DNA from: an uncultured Oscillospiraceae bacterium
GTDB taxonomy: Bacteria > Bacillota > Clostridia > Oscillospirales > Oscillospiraceae
Assembly (NCBI GenBank): GCA_934572335.1
Contig: CAKTKU010000037.1
Coordinates: 1 to 6,091, forward strand
Direction of reading: 5' to 3'
DNA length: 6,091 nucleotides
The translations under genes were made by a program, and so were the position numbers. Shown in pieces: positions 1 through 6,083 of the stretch. Positions within the stretch are counted from its first letter, which is position 1; the number at the start of each line of letters is the position of its first letter. A model generated the notes under the pieces. The model was not told the origin of the DNA. It saw only the letters and a list, made by a program, of their open reading frames with translations, and searched no databases.

Positions 1-69
<69 letters not shown>

Positions 70-75
70 ATGGAA

Positions 76-106
76 CCAGAAGCCCTTGATTTTACTGAAC
101 TTCTGG
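76..106 (-). other. Leader hairpin just upstream of tRNA-Ala
   Basis: CCAGAAG (106-100 on the minus strand) and CTTCTGG (82-76) form a perfect 7-bp stem around a 17-base loop. The stem ends 6 bases before the tRNA 5' end. There is no T tract after it, so it is not a terminator. It may help present the RNase P cleavage site or may be incidental. The rest of the 70-164 interval shows nothing recognisable. Confidence 0.3.
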
Positions 107-164
107 GATATTGACTTTTAAGATGTTGTGCTACAATTGCGGGATGCTTTACTGATGAATTGGA

Positions 165-186
165 CTCCCAGCTGAGCTATACCCCC
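165..186 (-). repeat. tRNA-Ala 5'-fragment repeat, inner copy
   Basis: The 22 bases from 186 down to 165 are identical to the first 22 bases of the tRNA-Ala gene at 69-48 (acceptor 5' strand, linker, D stem and D loop, beginning GGGGGTATAGCTC). Identity stops exactly where the D stem should close: the tRNA continues AGCGC, while this copy continues TCCAATT. No anticodon stem or complete T arm follows, so this is a tRNA fragment rather than a working tRNA gene. It lies in the same orientation as the tRNA, 117 bases upstream of the tRNA 5' end. Confidence 0.85.
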
Positions 187-253
187 ATATAGTGGGTGCG
201 CTGAGTAATTTCTTATTCAATTAGTGCGGGGGTTGTTTACCGCTTCAACCGGG

Positions 254-275
254 CTCCCAGCTGAGCTATACCCCC
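254..275 (-). repeat. tRNA-Ala 5'-fragment repeat, promoter-proximal copy
   Basis: This is a third exact copy of the first 22 bases of tRNA-Ala, read from 275 to 254. It is followed by CCCGGTTGAAGCGG rather than the rest of the tRNA. Its first base is about 12 bases after the end of the -10 box of the promoter at 288-316, so the transcript would begin a few bases before it. It lies 89 bases upstream of the next copy. The downstream segment contains a small inverted repeat, GGTTG and CAACC, and a CCCCC run (232-228) that could pair with the starting GGGGG. Confidence 0.85.
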
Positions 276-287
276 GTGAGCAAAAGT

Positions 288-316
288 ATAATATCAGAAC
301 AGACGGCAAATGTCAA
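288..316 (-). promoter_or_regulatory. Sigma-A promoter of the tRNA-Ala transcription unit
   Basis: The minus strand carries a perfect -35 box TTGACA (316-311), a 17-base spacer, and the -10 box TATTAT (293-288). The predicted transcription start is near 280. The sequence just upstream of the -35 box (about 317-350) is rich in A and T runs, as in UP elements of stable-RNA promoters. No other convincing promoter lies between here and the tRNA, so the leader would be about 210 bases and would include both 5'-fragment repeats. Confidence 0.85.
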
Positions 317-364
317 GATATATTTTTCGATTTCGATAAAATATTTGCCCGGCTTCCGAAAATC

Positions 365-415
365 AAAAAGCACACCGCCCCTGGGGACTGAATGCGTCCC
401 CTTTGGGCGGTATAC
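365..415 (-). terminator. Intrinsic terminator ending the glpK-HAD-PMT unit
   Basis: On the minus strand the outer arms GTATACCGCCC (415-405) and GGGCGGTGTGC (380-370) pair over 11 positions, two of them G-U. An inner stem, GGGGAC/GTCCCC (401-396 with 388-383), extends it, and TTTTT (369-365) follows directly. The hairpin begins 21 bases after the mannosyltransferase stop codon. It separates this operon from the tRNA promoter that follows. Confidence 0.85.
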
Positions 416-436
416 GCCGGTGCTCGCAAGCGCCGG

Positions 437-2218
437 TCAGAACGGCCATGTCGGCAGCCAGCCGAGCAGCTTTGTCGCGGCGGCATTGTCGACCACAAGC
501 CCGGACAGCGCGGGGTAGAACAGCACAAAGAGCGCCGCGGACACTGCCGCGAACCCGCCCAGATACCACCGCCACCGCCTATTGCCGAGGCGCATCAGCT
601 TGAAGCAGTACCCCAGCGACAGCAGCAGAAACACCGTGCAGGGGAAATAGTGATACTCAAACGTGAGGCGCCTGACAAGCACCCACGGAAGCAGCTGCGC
701 GAGATACCCCACGAGGATGAACACCGCCGTTCTGTCGCGGCGGAAGACCGCCGAGTACAGCAGCACAAAAAGGCTCATCAGCCCGCCCCAGCAGAGCGCG
801 GGATTGACAAACGCGCCGAAGCTGGAGCGCGTGCCGTCGTCGAAGTAGTCGAGATAATAGAGTATCGGACGGATGTCGAGCATCCACTGGTACCACACGG
901 ACGAATACGGATGCTCCGCGACGAGCCCGGAGTGGTAGCCGAACATGAACTGCTGGTTTTCAATGACGATCCGCGCATACTCGCGCGTGAAGTACATGCC
1001 CGGCGCGTGCAGCCCCGACGCTGTGCCGTAAGGTGTGTAGCTGATGTAGTAAATGAGCGCGGGGACGAGCACGAAAAAGCCCACGCAGAACAGTGCGTTT
1101 TTCGCAAACGCCTTGAAGCCGGGCTCCCTGTGCAGCACCCAGTATGCCGCCCAGATGACCGCGAGCCCGCCTCCGGCGTAGATCGACGTCCACTTCGACG
1201 CCGCACCCAGCCCAAAGCTCACGCCGGAGAGCGCGAGGCACCACAGCGCGCGGTGCTCGTCGCCTTCGTCGGAGCGTGCGATGAAAAGGTACATGAAAAG
1301 ATACATCAGCATGATGAAAAACACGCTGTATGTGTCAATCGTGGCAATGCGTGTCTGCACAAAGTGCATGAAATCCGCCGCGAACACGGCCGTCACGACG
1401 CTCGGCACGGCGCGCCCGCCGAAGAGCTTTTTCGCGAAAACGTACATCAGCGGCAGCATGAGCACGCCGAACAGCGTCCCCATAAAGCGCCAGCCGAACG
1501 GAGTCATGCCGAAGAGGCTGATGCCGATGCCGATGATGAGCTTGCCCAGCGGCGGGTGCGACAGCTCGTAGGGGTAAACGCCATTGAGCTGCTCCCACGC
1601 TGTGCGTGCGTGGTATATCTCGTCAAAATAGCTGGAATTGAGGAAGTTCTGCCGCTTGGGGACGGTCGACTGCTCGTCCGTGAGCACGGCGGCGTCCGCG
1701 TTGCCGGAGGCGGGAATGAGTTCCCCGTCGCCGTCGATGAATGCGATCTCACCCAGATACGCCCCGCCGTCGCCAGTGATGCGCACATAGCGCGGCACGG
1801 TCACAGCGTCGGGCGTGACCTCGTTCCACTTGAGGACGCTGATATAATCCTGCGTGTAGTTGGCGGCGTGCTCCCACGCGATGCCGTCGGCGGAGTATTC
1901 GATGATATACCCGCCCTCGCCCACGCCGGAGAAGAGCATGATACGACTGGGGCAGACGTTGCCAGGCAGCTCTATCACGGCGGAGGTACCGCGCATGGCG
2001 GCAAACGTCTCCGGCGAGGCGGTGTTGCCGAGCCCTGTGAACGCGATGGCGGCGTACACCAGCGAAATGAGCGCCATTATCCCCGCGTCGACCCGGTCGA
2101 GCGCGTGGGGACAGCGCCCGGACCCCGGCAGCGCGCAGCGCCGCAGGTCGGGCAGACCGAGGAAAAACACAGCGAGCAGTATAAAAAGTGCGATTGGCAG
2201 CAGATACGTGATTTTCAT
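437..2218 (-). CDS. GT39/PMT-family dolichyl- or polyprenyl-phosphate-mannose protein mannosyltransferase-like membrane protein with discoidin-like insert
   Basis: This is a predicted integral membrane glycosyltransferase of the protein O-mannosyltransferase (PMT, GT39) family. Members move a sugar from a polyprenyl-phosphate carrier to an acceptor on the outer face of the membrane. Numbered from the ATG at 2218 (593 residues), it has two N-terminal membrane helices (about 4-22 and 45-64). An extracytoplasmic beta-rich segment follows (about 70-170), with EYSADGIAW and PRYVRIT motifs typical of discoidin/F5-F8-type-C domains. The PMT core then begins with the catalytic-loop motif YFDEIYHARTA (Asp199-Glu200) and SHPPLGK, followed by about ten more hydrophobic helices. 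PMT-type motifs ASKWTSIYA and HPYSSVWYQW are visible, and a C-terminal four-helix portion ends the protein. An in-frame GTG at 2224 would add two residues, but the AGGG Shine-Dalgarno touches it and sits 5-6 bases before the ATG, so ATG is preferred. It is the last gene of the glpK-HAD-PMT unit. The acceptor and exact sugar are not visible. Confidence 0.88.
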   Translation of the reverse strand: MKITYLLPIALFILLAVFFLGLPDLRRCALPGSGRCPHALDRVDAGIMALISLVYAAIAFTGLGNTASPETFAAMRGTSAVIELPGNVCPSRIMLFSGVGEGGYIIEYSADGIAWEHAANYTQDYISVLKWNEVTPDAVTVPRYVRITGDGGAYLGEIAFIDGDGELIPASGNADAAVLTDEQSTVPKRQNFLNSSYFDEIYHARTAWEQLNGVYPYELSHPPLGKLIIGIGISLFGMTPFGWRFMGTLFGVLMLPLMYVFAKKLFGGRAVPSVVTAVFAADFMHFVQTRIATIDTYSVFFIMLMYLFMYLFIARSDEGDEHRALWCLALSGVSFGLGAASKWTSIYAGGGLAVIWAAYWVLHREPGFKAFAKNALFCVGFFVLVPALIYYISYTPYGTASGLHAPGMYFTREYARIVIENQQFMFGYHSGLVAEHPYSSVWYQWMLDIRPILYYLDYFDDGTRSSFGAFVNPALCWGGLMSLFVLLYSAVFRRDRTAVFILVGYLAQLLPWVLVRRLTFEYHYFPCTVFLLLSLGYCFKLMRLGNRRWRWYLGGFAAVSAALFVLFYPALSGLVVDNAAATKLLGWLPTWPF

Positions 2219-2227
2219 AGACACCCT

Positions 2228-2246
2228 GCGGCGCCCCGCGCGCCGC
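2228..2246 (-). other. GC-rich intercistronic hairpin beside the PMT ribosome binding site
   Basis: GCGGCGC (2246-2240 on the minus strand) and GCGCCGC (2234-2228) form a perfect 7-bp GC stem with a 5-base loop. It sits in the 42-base gap between the phosphatase stop and the mannosyltransferase start, and its 3' foot directly adjoins the AGGG Shine-Dalgarno sequence (2227-2224). No T tract follows, so it is not an intrinsic terminator. It could limit translation of the membrane enzyme or stabilise the upstream message; neither role can be shown from sequence. Confidence 0.5.
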
Positions 2247-2260
2247 GAATCATTGCAGTT

Positions 2261-3079
2261 TTATCCCCGCAGCACCGTGTGCAGCTCGTGCACATCGGCG
2301 AGGATGTAGTCCGGCTGGCGCTCGGCGGCGGCAGCCATGTCGGCGGTCGTCTCGCCGGAGAGGACGAGCACGGACACCGCGCCCGCGTTCTGCGCGACGG
2401 CGATATCGGTGTACAGCCTATCGCCCACGGCGCAGATGCGCTCGTTGGGAATGCCAGTCATGGCGGAGATGACGTCGATCATGTTGCGGTTGGGCTTGCC
2501 GATGTACGTCGGCTCCTTGCCGGAGGACGCGGTCAGAAGCGCACAGATGCTGCCGCAGTCGGGCAGGACCTCATCCGCGGGCATGGGGCAGACCCAGTCT
2601 GGGTTTGCCGCGATGAACGCCGCGCCGCGCCGCAGGAAGTGGCACGCGCGCTCAAGCTTTTCATACACAAGCTCCGTGTCAAAGCCCTGCACCACCACGT
2701 CGACGGTGTCCGCCTCGGTGTGCCCGGCGTCGTCGTTGACAAGGTTGATGCCGTAGCTCACAAGCTCACGGTGGAACGCGCGCGTCCCGGCGAGGTACAC
2801 GCTCGCGCCGGGGTGGCGCTGGTTGAGGTACATACCCGTCGCCATGCCGGAGGTGAACACGTTCTCGCTCTCGCACGGGAAGCCGAGACGGCGCAGACGG
2901 GTGATGTAATCCGTCCCCGCGCGGGAGGAGTTGTTGGTGAGATATATGTATTTTTTCCCGAGAGCGGGGAGGTCATTCATCAGCTCTATCGCCCCGGCGT
3001 ACACATTGTCGCCGAGATAGAGCGTGCCGTCCATATCGAAGAGGAAAAGCTCACAGTTTTTCAGCTTTTGATAGTCCAT
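2261..3079 (-). CDS. HAD-IIA subfamily phosphatase (NagD/AraL/phosphoglycolate-phosphatase type)
   Basis: This 272-residue protein is a cytoplasmic HAD-superfamily sugar- or polyol-phosphate phosphatase of subclass IIA, of usual length. All four HAD motifs are present. Motif I is FDMDGT, with nucleophile Asp15 and acid/base Asp17. Motif II is LTNNSS around Ser51. Motif III is GKPN with Lys195. Motif IV is GDRLYTDI with Asp220 and Asp225 for magnesium. The C2-type cap lies between motifs II and III, with AANPDWVCP and LPDCGSICALL in the pattern of NagD-like enzymes. The start ATG lies 16 bases after the glpK stop. Its likely Shine-Dalgarno AGGAG (3096-3092) overlaps that stop, at a rather long 12-base spacing. 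Substrate is not predictable from motifs. Position next to glycerol kinase and near a G1P dehydrogenase makes a glycerol phosphate a reasonable guess; B. subtilis has a comparable neighbouring pair, araL (HAD-IIA) and araM. Confidence 0.9.
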   Translation of the reverse strand: MDYQKLKNCELFLFDMDGTLYLGDNVYAGAIELMNDLPALGKKYIYLTNNSSRAGTDYITRLRRLGFPCESENVFTSGMATGMYLNQRHPGASVYLAGTRAFHRELVSYGINLVNDDAGHTEADTVDVVVQGFDTELVYEKLERACHFLRRGAAFIAANPDWVCPMPADEVLPDCGSICALLTASSGKEPTYIGKPNRNMIDVISAMTGIPNERICAVGDRLYTDIAVAQNAGAVSVLVLSGETTADMAAAAERQPDYILADVHELHTVLRG

Positions 3080-3095
3080 TTATACTTTGTGCTCC

Positions 3096-4592
3096 TTATT
3101 CGTCGTCCTCTGCCCACAGCAGGGCGCACCTGACCGCTTTGCCCCAGCCGCGCAGCAGCTTTTCGCGCTTCTCGCCGTCCATGACGGGGAAGAACACCTT
3201 GTCCACCGCCCAGTTGGCGCGGATGTCGTCAATGTCGTCCCAGTAGCCCACGGCGAGCCCCGCAAGGTACGCCGCGCCCAGCGCTGTTGTCTCTATGCAG
3301 CTCGGGCGCACAACGTCGCACCCGATGAGATCGCTCTGGAACTGCATGAGAAAATCGTTGGCGCACGCGCCGCCGTCGACCTTGAGGCGGGAGATCTTTA
3401 TGCCGGAATCCTGCTCCATTGCGCGGGCGATGTCGTAGGTCTGGTAGGCGAGGGATTCAAGCGTCGCGCGCACGAGATGGGCGCGTCCGAACCCGCGCGT
3501 CACGCCGAGGATCGCCCCGCGCGTGCGCTGGCTCCAATACGGCGCGCCAAGCCCGGTGAACGCCGGCACGACGTAGCCGCCCGCCGTGTCGGACACGGCC
3601 TCGGCGTACTGCTGACTCTCCCCGGCGGAGGAGATGACACCCAGCTCGTCGCGCAGCCACTGTATCGCCGCGCCCGCGACGAAGATGCTGCCCTCAAGCG
3701 CGTACTCCACGTGGTCGTCAAAGCCCACGGCGATGGTCGTGACCAGCCCATTGGAGGACATGACCGGCTCGCGCCCGGTGTTCATCAGAAGAAAGCAGCC
3801 GGTGCCGTAGGTGTTTTTCATCTCGCCCGGCTCGAAGCAGCACTGCCCGAACAGCGCGCACTGCTGGTCGCCCGCCGCGCCCGCGATGGGTATCTCGCCG
3901 CCGTAAAGCTCAAACTCCGTCTTGCCGTAGACGGCGCTGGACGGGCGTACCTCCGGGAGGATGCACATCGGTATATCCAGCAGACGCAGCAGCTCCTTGT
4001 CCCAGCAGAGCTCATGAATGTTATAGAGCATGGTGCGGCTGGCATTGGTGTAGTCCGTGACGTGCACCTGCCCGCCCGTGAGCTTCCAGATGAGCCATGT
4101 GTCGATCGTGCCGAACAGCAGCTCGCCCGCCTCCGCGCGCGTTCTCGCGCCGGGGACGTTGTCCAGCATCCATTTAATCTTTGACCCGGAGAAGTATGCG
4201 TCCGGCACGAGCCCGGTCTTGGCGCGTATCGTGTCCGCGTGACCGTCGGCGACGAGCGCGTCGATAATGTCGGACGTGCGGCGGCACTGCCATACGATGG
4301 CGTTCGCGATGGGGACGCCCGTCGCCTTGTCCCAGATGACGGTCGTCTCGCGCTGGTTGGTGATGCCGATCGCGGCGATGTCCGCCGCCGTCACGCCGAG
4401 CTTTTCCATCGCGGCGCGCGAGACCTCCAGCGTCGTGTTCCATATCTCCATCGCGTCATGCTCGACCCAGCCGGGGTGCGGGAATATCTGCGTGAACTCC
4501 TTCTGCACGGTGGAGCATATCCGCCCTGCCTTGTCAAAGAGTATGCAGCGTGAGCTCGTTGTCCCCTGGTCGAGACTCATTATGTACTTCAT
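3096..4592 (-). CDS. glpK: Glycerol kinase
   Basis: This cytoplasmic FGGY-family kinase phosphorylates glycerol with ATP to sn-glycerol-3-phosphate. Its 498 residues match the family length. Visible features in order are the N-terminal phosphate-binding loop LDQGTTSSR (7-15), NQRETT with Arg81 and Glu82 for glycerol contact, WQCRRT (101-106), and AGAAGDQQCALFGQ with catalytic base Asp242. These are followed by GTGCFLL, FTGLGAPYWS (345-354), and DGGACANDFLMQ of the ATP-binding half (406-417). AAGGAGAG lies 5-7 bases before the ATG, supporting the start. It is the first gene of the unit with the phosphatase and mannosyltransferase. One oddity concerns the loop before the GDQQ motif. Many low-GC Gram-positive GlpKs have a histidine there that is phosphorylated by the PTS protein HPr (His232 in Enterococcus), but this protein reads FELYGGEIPIAG, with Glu228 at that place by eye alignment. 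No GlpF facilitator or GlpD is in the window. Confidence 0.97.
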   Translation of the reverse strand: MKYIMSLDQGTTSSRCILFDKAGRICSTVQKEFTQIFPHPGWVEHDAMEIWNTTLEVSRAAMEKLGVTAADIAAIGITNQRETTVIWDKATGVPIANAIVWQCRRTSDIIDALVADGHADTIRAKTGLVPDAYFSGSKIKWMLDNVPGARTRAEAGELLFGTIDTWLIWKLTGGQVHVTDYTNASRTMLYNIHELCWDKELLRLLDIPMCILPEVRPSSAVYGKTEFELYGGEIPIAGAAGDQQCALFGQCCFEPGEMKNTYGTGCFLLMNTGREPVMSSNGLVTTIAVGFDDHVEYALEGSIFVAGAAIQWLRDELGVISSAGESQQYAEAVSDTAGGYVVPAFTGLGAPYWSQRTRGAILGVTRGFGRAHLVRATLESLAYQTYDIARAMEQDSGIKISRLKVDGGACANDFLMQFQSDLIGCDVVRPSCIETTALGAAYLAGLAVGYWDDIDDIRANWAVDKVFFPVMDGEKREKLLRGWGKAVRCALLWAEDDE

Positions 4593-4598
4593 TAAAAC

Positions 4599-4640
4599 TC
4601 TCCTTATTATATATATATTTTAGCTTTTACGGCTGAAATG
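4599..4640 (-). promoter_or_regulatory. glpK: Putative glpK promoter and ribosome binding site region
   Basis: The gap between the upstream terminator and glpK is very AT-rich and contains overlapping -10-like boxes on the minus strand: TAAAAT (4622-4617), TATATA (4615-4610) and TATAAT (4611-4606). A possible weak -35, TTTCAG (4638-4633), stands 17 bases before TATATA. The Shine-Dalgarno AAGGAGAG ends about 6 bases before the ATG. The upstream terminator implies that glpK needs its own promoter, but no element here is close to full consensus, so the exact start is uncertain and the promoter may need an activator. Confidence 0.35.
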
Positions 4641-4645
4641 TACCT

Positions 4646-4684
4646 GAAAAACGGTCACAGGCGGGGAATATGCACCTGTGACCG
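4646..4684 (-). terminator. Intrinsic terminator after the G1P dehydrogenase gene
   Basis: On the minus strand CGGTCACAGG (4684-4675) and CCTGTGACCG (4661-4652) form a perfect 10-bp stem with a 13-base loop, followed directly by TTTTT (4651-4647). It begins 14 bases after the dehydrogenase stop. It should separate that gene from glpK, at least partly. The plus strand has no T tract after the hairpin. Confidence 0.92.
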
Positions 4685-4698
4685 CGAAAATTCCTGTT

Positions 4699-5937
4699 TT
4701 ACTTGACGATGAGCCGCGTCATGCGCGCAAATGTGAGGCGGTTGCGGATGGCGGAGGAAATGTCGAGGAAGTCATCGCGCACGCTCTCGTCAATGTCCAG
4801 CTCCGCGAGGGAATGCTTCGCGCCAATCTTCGTGTAGAGCTCTATGAGCTCCTCCGCAGTGGGGATGGTGGCGATAACGTCGCGGATCTCCTGCCAGTGG
4901 GTCTTGATGTTCTCGGGGTCGAAGGACTTGAGCACGTCGTTCTCGTTCTCCTTGAGTATGCCGTCGGCGAGCGCGCCGAACTCATCGCGCACCCACGCCT
5001 CGTCCAGCGGCTCAAAGGGCTTGACCTCGACGGCGTCGCGCTTGGCGTACTCGTGATACGCTCTCGCGCACATGATAGTGCCCACGCCCACGCACTCGCC
5101 GTGCATACCGTGCGCGCGCTCAAAGCCCTTGGGCTTCATCTCCACAAGGTGGGCGACAAGGTGCTCCGCGCCGGAGGCGGCGCGGCTGTTGGAGAGTATC
5201 TGCATCGTCAGCCCCGAGAGCATCTGTGTGTACGCCATGGCCTCATAGTCGGGCGCTTTGCCCTCGGCGAGGTCAAACGCGCAACGCTGCATGATGTCGA
5301 GCGCCGCCTGCGCCATGTCGCACACCTTGTCGCAGAAGTACTCGCCCGAGACGATGTGCGCGATCTTCCAGTCGGCAATGGAGACGTATTTTGCGAGAAT
5401 ATCCTGCACACCGGCGATGGTGAGGAACATCGGCGCGCCGGAGACGATGTCCATGTCGCAGATGACGGCATCCGCCGCCTGCATGGGGATGGACTTCTTC
5501 TGCCCGTCGATGATGATGGAGCATATGTCCGCCGTGAACCCGTCGGAGGAGACGATCGTCGGCACGGCGACAAACGGGATGCCGAGCTTGTAGGCGCTGT
5601 AACGCGCAAAGTCCATCAGCGTGCCGCCGCCGACCGTGACGATGTAGTCCGGCTTGCGCGTGAGCATTTTCATCATGTCCTCGATCATGCCCTTTTCGCT
5701 GTGCAGCCCCTGCGCCTCCAGCACGATCTCCTGATCGGCGTGCACGTGCGTCATGGAGGGGAGATTGTAGGTGTTCGTGTCGTAAATGACGGTGCGGAAG
5801 CCTGTCAGCCCGCAGTCGTCCATGTACTTGTCAAAGTTTCCGAGCGCGCCGTACTCGCACACGACCAGCTTTGTGCGCAGCTCATGATCGTGTCCACATT
5901 CGCAGACACCGGTGTACTTCATGCAGTCAAGTATCAT
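4699..5937 (-). CDS. egsA: sn-Glycerol-1-phosphate dehydrogenase (AraM/EgsA family)
   Basis: This cytoplasmic NAD(P)H enzyme reduces dihydroxyacetone phosphate to sn-glycerol-1-phosphate. Numbered from the ATG at 5937 it has 412 residues. The Rossmann half contains VTVGGGTLMDFARY (GGGT at 103-106), then IPFVAVPTIVSSDGF. The metal-binding half has AGVQDILAKY (Asp179), SRAASGAEH (His259) and MHGECVGVGT (His279), the Asp-His-His set of this family. The pattern GIPxxxVPTxxSxDG followed by the (F/V)xDILxKYxSxADWK block fits AraM-type G1P dehydrogenases better than glycerol dehydrogenase GldA. The N-terminus has a Cys/His cluster, CECGHDH (12-18). An upstream in-frame ATG at 5943 is only 2 bases from the GGAGG ribosome site, whereas the ATG at 5937 is 8 bases away and is preferred. 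It has its own promoter and terminator, hence is monocistronic. In B. subtilis, G1P made by AraM feeds archaeal-type ether lipids through PcrB; no PcrB is in this window. Confidence 0.9.
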   Translation of the reverse strand: MILDCMKYTGVCECGHDHELRTKLVVCEYGALGNFDKYMDDCGLTGFRTVIYDTNTYNLPSMTHVHADQEIVLEAQGLHSEKGMIEDMMKMLTRKPDYIVTVGGGTLMDFARYSAYKLGIPFVAVPTIVSSDGFTADICSIIIDGQKKSIPMQAADAVICDMDIVSGAPMFLTIAGVQDILAKYVSIADWKIAHIVSGEYFCDKVCDMAQAALDIMQRCAFDLAEGKAPDYEAMAYTQMLSGLTMQILSNSRAASGAEHLVAHLVEMKPKGFERAHGMHGECVGVGTIMCARAYHEYAKRDAVEVKPFEPLDEAWVRDEFGALADGILKENENDVLKSFDPENIKTHWQEIRDVIATIPTAEELIELYTKIGAKHSLAELDIDESVRDDFLDISSAIRNRLTFARMTRLIVK

Positions 5938-5989
5938 TGTCATATCCTCCGTTTGCTACTTGCATCAGCAGTATTGTTTCATGCTGCTT

Positions 5990-6018
5990 ATTGTAGCGTG
6001 TTTGTATGAATTTTTCAA
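5990..6018 (-). promoter_or_regulatory. egsA: Sigma-A promoter of the G1P dehydrogenase gene
   Basis: The minus strand has TTGAAA (6018-6013), a 17-base spacer and TACAAT (5995-5990), one mismatch from consensus in each box. The predicted start is near 5983, giving a leader of about 45 bases before GGAGG (5950-5946). Nested short inverted repeats (GCTAC/GTAGC and AGCAG/CTGCT, 5955-5997) span the -10 box and leader. Confidence 0.8.
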
Positions 6019-6053
6019 GGATTAAGAATAGATAATTGTGAAAAAACGCAGTG

Positions 6054-6083
6054 AAAAGGGGAACGCCGCGAGCGACGTTCCCC
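6054..6083 (-). terminator. Intrinsic terminator of a gene beyond the right edge
   Basis: GGGGAACG (6083-6076 on the minus strand) and CGTTCCCC (6065-6058) form an 8-bp stem followed by TTTT (6057-6054) and, a few bases later, by a second run of six T (6046-6041). It ends a leftward transcript coming from outside the window and insulates the dehydrogenase promoter. No coding sequence is visible in 5944-6091. Confidence 0.85.

Noticed and set aside
111..137. Plus-strand promoter TTGACT...TACAAT
   Set aside because: The spacer is only 15 bases and no gene or RNA follows in that direction.
89..138. A second minus-strand promoter close to tRNA-Ala (TAAAAT, or TTGTAG/CAATAT)
   Set aside because: Neither candidate has a paired consensus box at 16-18 bases, and the upstream promoter at 288-316 is far better.
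2219..2224. GTG start for the mannosyltransferase
   Set aside because: It would directly touch the AGGG ribosome site; the ATG two codons later has normal spacing.
392..3133. 913-codon plus-strand open frame
   Set aside because: It lies antisense to the mannosyltransferase and phosphatase genes and their gap. It is dominated by His, Arg, Glu and Ala with no recognisable domain and no ribosome site. It is a by-product of GC-rich codon use on the other strand.
3087..4184. 365-codon plus-strand open frame
   Set aside because: Antisense shadow of glycerol kinase, whose protein is unmistakable on the minus strand.
4699..5943. Glycerol dehydrogenase (GldA) for the dehydrogenase gene
   Set aside because: It belongs to the same broad superfamily, but the VPTIVSSDG, QDILAKYVSIADWK and SGAEH/HGE blocks match the AraM/EgsA G1P dehydrogenases.
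4678..6009. 443-codon plus-strand open frame
   Set aside because: Antisense shadow of the G1P dehydrogenase. It would also run through that gene's promoter, and its product looks like no known family.
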